A stretch of 10,666 bases of DNA from DATKWF01 sp035529715 (GTDB lineage Bacteria; Chloroflexota; Dehalococcoidia; Dehalococcoidales; RBG-16-60-22): contig DATKWF010000121.1 in the NCBI GenBank assembly GCA_035529715.1, forward strand, positions 1-10,666, in the 5' to 3' direction. Both the position numbers and the translations under genes were made by a program. Below are positions 1 to 6,745 of the stretch, piece by piece (position 1 is the first letter of the stretch; the number at the start of each line of letters is the position of its first letter). The notes beneath the pieces are model-generated. The model was not told the origin of the DNA. It saw nothing but the letters and a program-made list of their open reading frames with translations, and did not search any database.

Positions 1-657
1 CGCCTTGGCAGCATCGGTGGTTACTTCCCCATCCGGGCTGACCGCCCATCCGGCGGGGATAGGTTCTCCCTTCTGGGCAGCCAGCAGAATCTTCCCCAGA
101 GCTGCCACGCTGGTAGCCATATCCAGAACTACCGGTAATTCATGGCCAGCTGGAACCGCTATGGACATGGGATTGGTGCCGAAATGTGGAGCCCTGCCAC
201 CCCACGGCGCTACAGTAGCGTATGAATTGGCAAGTACAATCCCTATCATTTCATGCTTGAGAGCCATCATTGAGAAAAAGGCAGCGGCTCCGAAGTGGGT
301 GGAATTGCGTATGCCCACTAAACCGACGCCGACTTTCCTGGCTTTGGCGATGGCTAACTCCATCGCTCTGGTAGCGATTACCTGTCCGAAGCCATTATTC
401 CCGTCCATGACTGCCATGGCTGGCATCTCCCGCAGGATAGTGATTTTGGGCGTAGGATTAACCAGCCCCTTTTTCAGTCGCTTTATATAGATGGGAATTC
501 TGATAACTCCGTGCGAATCTACGCCCCGCAGGTTAGCTCGTATCAGCGCTTCAGCTATCAAGTCGGCATCCCCGGATGGGATGCCTGTTTTTTCTAATAA
601 GGCACTGCAAAACTCTTTAAGTCGGGAGGGACTGAAATTCTCGGTGCCGTTGCTCAC
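1..657 (-). CDS. Malate/L-lactate dehydrogenase (LDH2 family), N-terminal part
   Basis: This is the first 219 codons of an NAD(P)-dependent 2-hydroxyacid oxidoreductase of the LDH2/malate dehydrogenase (YlbC/ComC-like) family. These cytoplasmic enzymes interconvert 2-oxo and 2-hydroxy acids such as oxaloacetate/malate or pyruvate/lactate. They are unrelated in fold to classical LDH/MDH. The translation carries family hallmarks: RGVDSHGVIR at residues 44-53, NSTHFGAAA at 118-126 (the His is the probable catalytic residue) and FGTNPMSIAVP at 159-169. Members are usually about 340-360 residues, so roughly the last third lies beyond the left edge. The start is GTG at 657-655, chosen because an excellent Shine-Dalgarno (AAGGAGGTGA, 672-663) lies 5-7 nt upstream. 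The gene is transcribed divergently from the gcv operon and has its own promoter. Substrate specificity cannot be read from this part. Family assignment is firm. Confidence 0.9.
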   Translation of the reverse strand, partial: MSNGTENFSPSRLKEFCSALLEKTGIPSGDADLIAEALIRANLRGVDSHGVIRIPIYIKRLKKGLVNPTPKITILREMPAMAVMDGNNGFGQVIATRAMELAIAKARKVGVGLVGIRNSTHFGAAAFFSMMALKHEMIGIVLANSYATVAPWGGRAPHFGTNPMSIAVPAGHELPVVLDMATSVAALGKILLAAQKGEPIPAGWAVSPDGEVTTDAAKA

Positions 658-701
658 TTGAATCACCTCCTTCGCTGTTCAGCAAAGTGGAAACTAGGAA
701 A

Positions 702-730
702 ACAATAACATTCCGAATTTAGCTTGTCAA
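702..730 (-). promoter_or_regulatory. Sigma70-type promoter of the LDH2-family gene
   Basis: Read on the minus strand there is a perfect -35 TTGACA (730-725), a 17-nt spacer and a -10 TATTGT (707-702) preceded by TG, an extended -10. Transcription should start near 695, giving a leader of about 38 nt that contains only the ribosome binding site. The 8-bp palindrome TCAATTGA (727-734) overlaps the -35 and could be an operator half, but nothing else supports that. Confidence 0.7.
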
Positions 731-780
731 TTGATTGTTCCCGCAAATATTTATAGAGTGGAGCGCTTCAAAATCTAGAA

Positions 781-811
781 TTGACAATAGTAGCCTGAAA
801 TGCTATATAAT
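781..811 (+). promoter_or_regulatory. Sigma70-type promoter of the gcv-lip operon
   Basis: There is a consensus -35 TTGACA (781-786), a 17-nt spacer and a TATATA -10 (804-809) with an extended TG at 801-802. An overlapping TATAAT at 806-811 gives a 19-nt spacer. The predicted start, about 815-818, lies directly before the first riboswitch helix at 821, so this promoter places the whole aptamer in the transcript. The stretch upstream (735-780) is A/T-rich. Its -35 is 50 bp from the -35 of the divergent promoter. Confidence 0.8.
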
Positions 812-816
812 TATAG

Positions 817-1001
817 TATAGCGGCAGGAGATACCCTAATCAGGGAGCCGAAGGGGAAAGAGACAGGATGTGAATCCGGCCTCTCGAAACTCTCAGGCAA
901 AAGGACTGCCGTTATAGGACCTCTGGAGAGACCCTTGGGGTCACCGAAGGGGTAAGTCCGTTAGTGTTTAACGGATGATCTCTCAGGTAGTGGGACAGAG
1001 G
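817..1001 (+). ncRNA. Tandem (two-aptamer) glycine riboswitch
   Basis: Two consecutive glycine aptamers are visible. Aptamer 1 is closed by P1 GCGGCAG (821-827) with CTGCCGT (906-912). It contains hairpin CCCT/AGGG (834-837/842-845), the conserved CCGAAGGGG (848-856), hairpin GGAT/ATCC (867-870/874-877) and TCTCAGG (891-897). Aptamer 2 is closed by CCTCTG (920-925) with CAGAGG (996-1001). It contains GACCC/GGGTC (930-934/938-942), CCGAAGGGG (944-952), a longer hairpin TCCGTTA/TAACGGA (957-963/969-975) and TCTCAGG (981-987). The linker is very short, as in known tandem switches. UAUA at 817-820 could pair with UAUA at 913-916 and lengthen P1 of aptamer 1. In known cases glycine binding turns on gcv genes, and that fits the genes downstream. 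Only the on/off direction is inferred. Confidence 0.95.
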
Positions 1002-1032
1002 GCAATCTGATCAATACAGATTGCCCTTTTTT
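999..1032 (+). terminator. Riboswitch-controlled intrinsic terminator before gcvT
   Basis: A perfect hairpin GGGCAATCTG (1000-1009) / CAGATTGCCC (1017-1026) has a 7-nt loop and is followed directly by six T residues (1027-1032). A999 can add one more pair with T1027. The 5' base of the stem shares nucleotides with the 3' strand of aptamer 2 P1 (996-1001), so the glycine-bound aptamer and the full terminator compete. This is the expected expression platform of a glycine-on switch. Confidence 0.9.
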
Positions 1033-1076
1033 ATTTGGGGTAAAGGTAAAAAATTTTTTAGATAGGAGACTGGATA

Positions 1077-2156
1077 ATGGCAGAACTCAAAAAGACGCCT
1101 CTTAATAAGGTGCACCATGATTTGAAAGCCAGGCTGATAGACTTCTCTGGCTGGGAGTTGCCGGTCTGGTACACTTCCATTCTGGAGGAACACAGGATTG
1201 TTCGCTCTCAGACCGGTATGTTTGATGTCTCTGATATGGGTAGAGTTTGGGTAACCGGGAAGGAAGCCGGGGCATTTCTTGATAAGGTGCTAACCAAACC
1301 AGCACAGCAGCTGGAGGTGGGTGGTGCCCAGCTCTGCCTGATGTGTTTGGAGGATGGCGGTATTCTGGATGACCTATGGGTGTATCGCGTGGAAGCGGAA
1401 CGTTATTTTATAGTCTGGAACGCAGCCAATATTGAACAAAAACGTGATTGGCTATATCGCTGGGCAGGCTCAGACCCTGAGGTTATTATTGAGGACGTAT
1501 CCGCCGATACGGTTATGCTGGCAGTTCAGGGTCCGTCTGTTCTCCAACTGAGGGGTATGGATGGGGTCTTTAACCTGCCTCGTTTCGGTCACATTCAAAC
1601 GAAGGTTGGAGATATCGGTGCATTTGTAGCCAGAACTGGCTACACCGGGGAGGACGGCTTTGAGATAATTGCCGATGCCAGGAACACGCTGCCTTTATGG
1701 GAATTATTCTTGGAACAGGGGGTAAAGCCCTGCGGTCTGGGTGCGCGCGATAGCCTGCGACTGGAAGCCGGCATGATGCTCTGCGGGCAGGACATGGATG
1801 CCAGCACCAATCCTTTTGAGGCCGGGCTGGGGTGGCTGGTAAATCTTGATAGCGGTGATTTTGTCGGCAAAAGTGCTCTGCTGGAGATTAAGCGTCAGGG
1901 TATTAAGCGCAAGCTTATCGGCTTTCAAATGAAAGGGCAGAGGATAGCTCGCTCCGGGTATGGAATCTTCAAAGCCGGGCAGGAGGTAGGGAAGGTTACC
2001 AGCGGTGGCAAAGCCCCCACGCTGGGTGTTAATATCGGCCTGGGTTATGTTCCCGTAGAACTTGCCAACATCGGTACTGAAATTGATATAATGATTCGTA
2101 ATGAGCCGGTTCCGGCTACTGTAGTTTACAAAAGATTTTATAAAAGAGGAGCGTAA
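1077..2156 (+). CDS. gcvT: Glycine cleavage system T protein (aminomethyltransferase)
   Basis: GcvT releases ammonia from the aminomethyl-lipoyl arm of GcvH and transfers the one-carbon unit to tetrahydrofolate, giving 5,10-methylene-THF in the cytoplasm. The 359-residue length is typical. Recognisable stretches are DFSGWELPVWY (22-32), GGILDDLWVYR (94-104) holding the conserved catalytic/folate-binding Asp region, NAANIEQKRDW (115-125), RTGYTGEDGFEI (186-197) and GLGARDSLRLEAGM (220-233). The C-terminal GcvT_C barrel follows, with a GKVTSGG-type motif near residue 305. The ATG has an AGGAG site (1064-1068) at good spacing and lies 45 nt past the riboswitch terminator, making this the first gene of the operon. 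Its stop is one base before gcvH. All expected motifs are intact. Confidence 0.97.
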   Translation: MAELKKTPLNKVHHDLKARLIDFSGWELPVWYTSILEEHRIVRSQTGMFDVSDMGRVWVTGKEAGAFLDKVLTKPAQQLEVGGAQLCLMCLEDGGILDDLWVYRVEAERYFIVWNAANIEQKRDWLYRWAGSDPEVIIEDVSADTVMLAVQGPSVLQLRGMDGVFNLPRFGHIQTKVGDIGAFVARTGYTGEDGFEIIADARNTLPLWELFLEQGVKPCGLGARDSLRLEAGMMLCGQDMDASTNPFEAGLGWLVNLDSGDFVGKSALLEIKRQGIKRKLIGFQMKGQRIARSGYGIFKAGQEVGKVTSGGKAPTLGVNIGLGYVPVELANIGTEIDIMIRNEPVPATVVYKRFYKRGA

Positions 2157-2157
2157 A

Positions 2158-2553
2158 ATGAATCCAAAAGAATACAAGTACACCAAAGAACATGAGTGGA
2201 TTTGTCCTGAGTCCGGGAATAAAGGTAAGATTGGGATTACCAATTTTGCTCAATCCCATCTGGGAGACATCGTTTTTCTTGACCTGCCGTCGCCGGGCAC
2301 TCAAGTAAAGCAGTTTGAAAAGATAGGCGAGGTAGAATCGGTAAAAGCGGTTTCAGAATTCTTCGCCCCGGCCAGCGGGAAGGTACTGGAAGTTAACCAG
2401 GCGGCTATTGATGAACCCAAGCTGGTGAATGAAGAACCCTACGGAGCTGGTTGGATGGTCAGGCTGGAATTAAGCGATACTGCGGAGCTTGATGCTCTGA
2501 TGAACAGCGATGAGTATGATAAATTCGAAGCCAAGGCACAGGAAGAAGGCTAA
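2158..2553 (+). CDS. gcvH: Glycine cleavage system H protein (lipoyl carrier)
   Basis: GcvH is the small lipoylated shuttle protein that carries the aminomethyl intermediate between the P, T and L proteins. The 131-residue length matches the family (about 125-130). The N-terminus KYTKEHEWI (7-15) and GITNFAQSHLGDIVFLDLP (26-44) are typical. The lipoylation motif EVESVKAVSEF places the modified lysine at K63. The gene begins 1 nt after the gcvT stop, with a GAGGAG site overlapping the end of gcvT, so translation is probably coupled. LipB and LipA encoded further down the operon are the likely makers of its cofactor. Confidence 0.97.
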   Translation: MNPKEYKYTKEHEWICPESGNKGKIGITNFAQSHLGDIVFLDLPSPGTQVKQFEKIGEVESVKAVSEFFAPASGKVLEVNQAAIDEPKLVNEEPYGAGWMVRLELSDTAELDALMNSDEYDKFEAKAQEEG

Positions 2554-2571
2554 CGCCGCAGGAGGTCATAA

Positions 2572-3891
2572 ATGCCATCACCTTATTTAGCCAACAATGA
2601 TGCTGACCGGCAGGCTATGTTGCGGGATATCGGCGTCAGCTCTGTGGAAGAGCTCTTTAAGGACGTACCGGAAAAGTACCGCAATGCCAATTTCAAACTG
2701 CCGTCTCCTCTCTCCGAACTGGAACTCAAAGAGGAGATGCGTCAGCTATCAAACCGTAACGCAAATCTGGAGGACTACACCTGTTTCCTGGGGGCTGGCT
2801 ACTATCGGCACTTCATTCCCAGCGTGGTTGGTCATATCACCGGACGCAGTGAATTTTATACCGCTTACACCCCGTATCAGGCAGAGGTCAGCCAGGGGAC
2901 ACTGCAGACCATCTACGAATACCAGTCGCTGGTCTGCCAGCTCACCGGAATGGAAGTGAGCAATGCCGGCATGTATGACGGCAGCACCGCGGCTGCCGAA
3001 GCCGCCCTGATGGCATGGCGCATCACCAGAAAGGGCAAAATCGCTGCGCTGTCCACAGTAAGCCCGCGTTACCTGCGTGTAATTGAGACCTATGTCAGCG
3101 GTCACAGCATCCCCCTGGAAAAGGTAGAGCCAAACCTGGATGGTTTGTCTGCTGACTGCGCCTGCCTGGTAGTCCAGCAGCCCAATTTCTTCGGTTATTT
3201 TGAAGACATGGCAGCATATGCTCAGAAAGCCCATGGTGCCGGAGCACTACTTGTTGCTATCGTTGACCCCGTTTCTCTGGGGATGTTTAAGTCGCCAGCG
3301 GATTACGGGGCGGATATAGTTGTTGCTGAAGGTCAGGCACTGGGCAACCCGACAAGTTTTGGTGGGCCGGGTCTGGGTATTTTTACCTGTCGCAAAGATT
3401 ACCTGCGGCAGATGCCGGGCAGGATTGTGGGGAAGACAGTGGATGTTGATGGTAAACCGGGGTATGTACTGACCATGGCGACACGGGAACAGCATATCAG
3501 GCGGGAACGGGCAACTTCCAATATCTGCACCAATGAAGCCCTGGTGGCGCTGGCAACGGCGGTTTACCTTGCCACACTGGGCAAGGAGGGACTCCGCCAG
3601 GTTGCCGAGCTTTGCTACCATAAGGCTCACTATGCCGCCAGTGCCATAGCCAAGCTTGAAGGATATTCGCTCGTGTTTCAACAGCCTTTCTTTGAAGAGT
3701 TTGTCGTGCGCTGTCCGGTGGCACCCAGTCAGATTAGCGATGTGCTTTTCAAAGAGGGTATAATCGGTGGCCTGGATATCAGCGATATGATAGATAATGG
3801 CATGCTGTTCTGTGTCACCGAGGTAAATACAAAGTCGGAAATAGACAGGTTAGTTGAGATTCTAGGCAAATTTAGAGGGATAAAGAAATGA
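2572..3891 (+). CDS. gcvPA: Glycine dehydrogenase (decarboxylating) subunit 1
   Basis: This is the N-terminal half-enzyme of the split glycine decarboxylase (P protein) found in many Gram-positives, archaea and other anaerobes. It pairs with GcvPB to form the PLP enzyme that decarboxylates glycine and loads GcvH. The 439 residues are a normal length for this subunit. Diagnostic stretches are CFLGAGYYRHFIPSVV (71-86), SEFYTAYTPYQAEVSQGTLQ (93-112), NAGMYDGSTAAAEA (131-144) and, nearer the C-terminus, a TREQHIRRERATSNICTNEA-type stretch (about 304-323). This subunit lacks the PLP lysine, which is in GcvPB. Start ATG 2572 has a strong AGGAGGT (2560-2566). Its TGA overlaps the gcvPB ATG by 4 nt (ATGA), a classic coupling arrangement for obligate partner subunits. 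Confidence 0.97.
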   Translation: MPSPYLANNDADRQAMLRDIGVSSVEELFKDVPEKYRNANFKLPSPLSELELKEEMRQLSNRNANLEDYTCFLGAGYYRHFIPSVVGHITGRSEFYTAYTPYQAEVSQGTLQTIYEYQSLVCQLTGMEVSNAGMYDGSTAAAEAALMAWRITRKGKIAALSTVSPRYLRVIETYVSGHSIPLEKVEPNLDGLSADCACLVVQQPNFFGYFEDMAAYAQKAHGAGALLVAIVDPVSLGMFKSPADYGADIVVAEGQALGNPTSFGGPGLGIFTCRKDYLRQMPGRIVGKTVDVDGKPGYVLTMATREQHIRRERATSNICTNEALVALATAVYLATLGKEGLRQVAELCYHKAHYAASAIAKLEGYSLVFQQPFFEEFVVRCPVAPSQISDVLFKEGIIGGLDISDMIDNGMLFCVTEVNTKSEIDRLVEILGKFRGIKK

Positions 3892-5330
3892 GTCATCATT
3901 ATTTGCTACCGGATATTAGCCAGCCGGGCAAGATTGGTTGCAGTCTTCCTGAGCTGGATGTAGCCCCAGCCGAGCTGCCAGCCGGGGAGTTACTTCGCCG
4001 GGAGGTCGGCTTACCCGAGGTAAGTGAGGTTGAGCTGGTGAGGTATTTCACCGCTCTTAGCAAACTCAACTACGGGGTGGATACGGGGTTTTACCCTCTG
4101 GGCAGCTGCACCATGAAGTACAACCCGAAATTGCATGAGGATATCGTTAAGCTCCCGGGTTTAGCTTCAATTCACCCCTACCAGCCGGTGGAGTCAGTTC
4201 AGGGGGCACTGCAGCTTATGTTTGAGTTGCAGGAGTACCTTGCGGAAATTACCGGAATGAGTGCCACCAGCCTGGCACCTATGGCTGGAGCTCAGGGAGA
4301 ACTTACCGGCATATTAATGGTGAAGGCATACCACCAGAACCGGGGAGATAAAGCACGGAGGAAAATACTGGTGCCGGACTCAGCCCACGGCACCAATCCG
4401 GCCACCAGTGTCATGTGTGGCTTTGAGACAAACGCTGTACCCTCCGATGAGAACGGTAACCTGGATTTTAAGAGCCTGGAATCCATGATGAATGAAGAAG
4501 TTGCCGGTCTAACCTTGACGTTACCGAATACCCTGGGGCTGTTCGACCCGCAAATACTGGAGATAAGCCGGCTCGTTCATGAAAGGGGCGGACTGCTGAT
4601 TGGTGATGGTGCCAACCTGAATTCCGTGCTGGGAAAAGTTAAGTTTGGCGAACTGGGTGTTGATTGTGTTCAGCTAAATCTGCATAAAACGTTCAGCACC
4701 CCCCACGGAGGTGGGGGGCCGGGCTCGGGTCCCGTCTGTGTCCAGGCCAGTCTGGCTGACTTTTTGCCGTCGCCTCTGGTAATCAAGAATGGTAAGGGGT
4801 ACACCTTCACTTCACCAGCCGAGTCCATAGGCAGCCTTGGTGCCGCTTACGGCAACTTCGGCGTGATGGTGAAGGCTTATGCTTATATACGTTCGCTGGG
4901 TGCGGAAGGACTGAGAGAGGTCAGCGAGAATGCTGTCCTTAATGCCAACTACCTGAAGGAGAAGCTCAAGGCATATTATCACCTGCCCTATGACCGTGCC
5001 TGCATGCATGAGGTGGTCTTCTCCGGCAAGAAGCAGAAGGAAAAAGGGGTGAAGACGCTGGATATCGCCAAGCGTCTGCTTGATTATGGTTTCCATCCAC
5101 CGACGGTCTATTTCCCTCTGGTGGTTGATGAAGCCCTCATGATCGAACCCACTGAGACGGAAAGTAAAGCGACGCTGGATGCTTATATTGACACCATGAA
5201 GGAAATAGCCAGAGAGGCGGAGGAAGACCCTGAAATATTGCACACCGCTCCCCATAACACGCCGGTCAGGCGCCTTGACGAGGTTAAAGCAGCCAGAGAG
5301 CCGGACCTGCGCTGGGAGTTAGGTAAATAA
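3888..5330 (+). CDS. gcvPB: Glycine dehydrogenase (decarboxylating) subunit 2, PLP-binding
   Basis: This is the catalytic C-terminal half-enzyme of the split P protein. It contains the PLP-binding lysine K267 in LNLHKTFSTPHGGGGPGSGP (264-283). Other family marks are FYPLGSCTMKYNP (68-80), the active-site DSAHGTNPATS (164-174) and GLLIGDGANLNSVLG, the PLP-supporting segment (about 234-248). The length of 480 residues is typical. The C-terminal PTVYFPLVVDEALMIEPTET segment (about 405-424) is also characteristic. Translation starts in a 4-nt overlap with gcvPA. The glycine-rich loop codons form a perfect 8-bp G/C hairpin in the DNA/mRNA (4699-4718). The gene appears intact. Confidence 0.97.
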   Translation: MSHHYLLPDISQPGKIGCSLPELDVAPAELPAGELLRREVGLPEVSEVELVRYFTALSKLNYGVDTGFYPLGSCTMKYNPKLHEDIVKLPGLASIHPYQPVESVQGALQLMFELQEYLAEITGMSATSLAPMAGAQGELTGILMVKAYHQNRGDKARRKILVPDSAHGTNPATSVMCGFETNAVPSDENGNLDFKSLESMMNEEVAGLTLTLPNTLGLFDPQILEISRLVHERGGLLIGDGANLNSVLGKVKFGELGVDCVQLNLHKTFSTPHGGGGPGSGPVCVQASLADFLPSPLVIKNGKGYTFTSPAESIGSLGAAYGNFGVMVKAYAYIRSLGAEGLREVSENAVLNANYLKEKLKAYYHLPYDRACMHEVVFSGKKQKEKGVKTLDIAKRLLDYGFHPPTVYFPLVVDEALMIEPTETESKATLDAYIDTMKEIAREAEEDPEILHTAPHNTPVRRLDEVKAAREPDLRWELGK

Positions 5331-5352
5331 GAAGGGAAAGGGCGGTGCTAAC

Positions 5353-6735
5353 TTGGAAGAAAAAGACATAGTAATAATTGGCGGGGGGCCGGGTGGCTAT
5401 GTGGCGGCAATCCATGCCGCTCACCTGGGAGCGAATGTGGCTCTGGTGGAGAAGGACATGCTGGGCGGCACCTGTCTTAACCGGGGCTGTATTCCTACCA
5501 AGGCTCTGGTCAAAAGTATGGAAGTGCTGCTGGAGACGAAGCGAGCCAGCGATAGCGGTATAGATGTTGGCGATATCAAAGTAAATTTCCAGAAGGTTAT
5601 GGCTCGCAAGAGCAATATTGTCAGCCAGCTGGTGGCTGGTGTTGAACAGTTAATGAAAGCCAACAAGATAGCTGTCTACCGGGGCACCGGGCGAATGCTA
5701 TCGCCACGCCTTATTAAAATTAACGATGAAGAGATAGCTACCAAGAAGGTAATAATTGCCACCGGCTCCGAGTCGACGCCACTCCCCGTTCCCGGTCTGG
5801 AACTGCCGGGAGTGCTCACCACTGACGATATCCTTGAGTTAAAAGAGCTCCCGGAGAGCCTGGTGGTAGTTGGTGGGAGCCACGTGGGTGCTGAATTCGC
5901 CTGTATCTTCAATGCTTTCGGGACAAAGGTTACCATTGTGAAGAGGCGCCCCCTTCAGCTGGAGCCGGTTGACGAAGAGATTGGACGGCGCTTTGCCCAG
6001 ACTTTACCGGGGCAGGGCATTGAAGTCAAAATCGGCGCGGCGGTTAAGGCTATCAGGCAGGAGGGTTCAATTCTCAGGGTAGTCTGGGATACCCCGGAAG
6101 GGGAGCAGGGGGTAGAGGGGCAGATGGTGCTTATGGCTACCGGTCGTGCCCCTTATACTGAGGGGCTGGGCCTGTCCGAAGTCGGCGTAAACATGGAGAA
6201 GAAAGCCGTTGTGGTGAATGAACGCCTGGAGACAAATATCCCCGGTGTATACGCCATAGGCGATGTCATCGGCAAAAGCATGCTGGCTCACGTTGCCTCC
6301 TACGAAGGCGAGATAGCCGTTGAGAATGCGCTTGGTCGCTCCCGCCAGGCTGATTACCGGGCTGTCCCCAGCTGTGTCTTTACCCGGCCTGAGATAGCCG
6401 GTGTTGGCATCACCGAGAAAGAAGCCAGGGAGAGAGGTATCCCTCATAAAGTGAGCAAGTTCCCCTTTGCCGCCTGCGGACGTGCCGTTGCCATGGATGA
6501 GAAGGTGGGCATGGTCAAGATAATCTGTGATGCTGAGAATGGCAGGGTACTGGGGATGCATATTATGGGACCTCATGCCAGCGACCTTATTGCCGAAGGT
6601 GTGCTTGCCATACAACTGGGGGCAACCGCAAAAGATGTTGTCTATACCATCCACGCCCATCCCACTTTGCCGGAAGCGGTGCGTGAAGCCGCCATGGGTC
6701 AGCTTGAAGGTTCAATCCACTTCCGAAGGATGTAG
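5353..6735 (+). CDS. lpd: Dihydrolipoyl dehydrogenase (glycine cleavage L protein)
   Basis: This FAD-dependent pyridine nucleotide-disulfide oxidoreductase reoxidises the dihydrolipoyl arm of GcvH, classically with NAD+. The FAD-binding GGGPGGYVAA lies at residues 10-19. The redox disulfide is GGTCLNRGCIPTK (38-50; C41 and C46). The second dinucleotide site is GGSHVGAE (174-181), a TGRAP segment follows, and AIGDV is the second FAD contact. The dimerisation domain ends with HAHPTLPEA (catalytic pair H436/E441). The length of 460 is normal. Two oddities: the middle Gly of the second GxGxxG is Ser176, and the residue after the second beta strand, usually Glu for NAD, is Lys197 followed by Arg-Arg. 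This hints at altered cofactor preference. The start is TTG, since no in-frame ATG precedes the FAD motif; GGCGGTG at 5341-5347 is a usable RBS. It lies 22 nt after gcvPB. Confidence 0.94.
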   Translation: MEEKDIVIIGGGPGGYVAAIHAAHLGANVALVEKDMLGGTCLNRGCIPTKALVKSMEVLLETKRASDSGIDVGDIKVNFQKVMARKSNIVSQLVAGVEQLMKANKIAVYRGTGRMLSPRLIKINDEEIATKKVIIATGSESTPLPVPGLELPGVLTTDDILELKELPESLVVVGGSHVGAEFACIFNAFGTKVTIVKRRPLQLEPVDEEIGRRFAQTLPGQGIEVKIGAAVKAIRQEGSILRVVWDTPEGEQGVEGQMVLMATGRAPYTEGLGLSEVGVNMEKKAVVVNERLETNIPGVYAIGDVIGKSMLAHVASYEGEIAVENALGRSRQADYRAVPSCVFTRPEIAGVGITEKEARERGIPHKVSKFPFAACGRAVAMDEKVGMVKIICDAENGRVLGMHIMGPHASDLIAEGVLAIQLGATAKDVVYTIHAHPTLPEAVREAAMGQLEGSIHFRRM

Positions 6736-6745
6736 GACTTCACCA

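Noticed and set aside
5..490. 161-codon plus-strand open frame at the left edge
   Set aside because: It lies antisense to the LDH2-family gene, whose minus-strand translation has clear family motifs and an excellent RBS. The plus-strand translation resembles nothing.
1044..1062. AAAAAA/TTTTTT run before gcvT as a second terminator
   Set aside because: It has no G/C stem. It is an A/T stretch in the leader just before the gcvT RBS.
1704..2243. 179-codon open frame antisense to gcvT/gcvH
   Set aside because: It spans two well-supported genes on the other strand and has no recognisable motifs.
6067..6660. 197-codon open frame antisense to lpd
   Set aside because: It lies wholly within lpd, whose motifs are intact. 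The antisense translation has no recognisable family and no RBS context.
6527..6745. LipB start at 6527, giving a 324-residue protein
   Set aside because: The extra 73 codons are the end of lpd read in another frame and contain no family sequence. ATG 6746 follows the lpd stop with an RBS.
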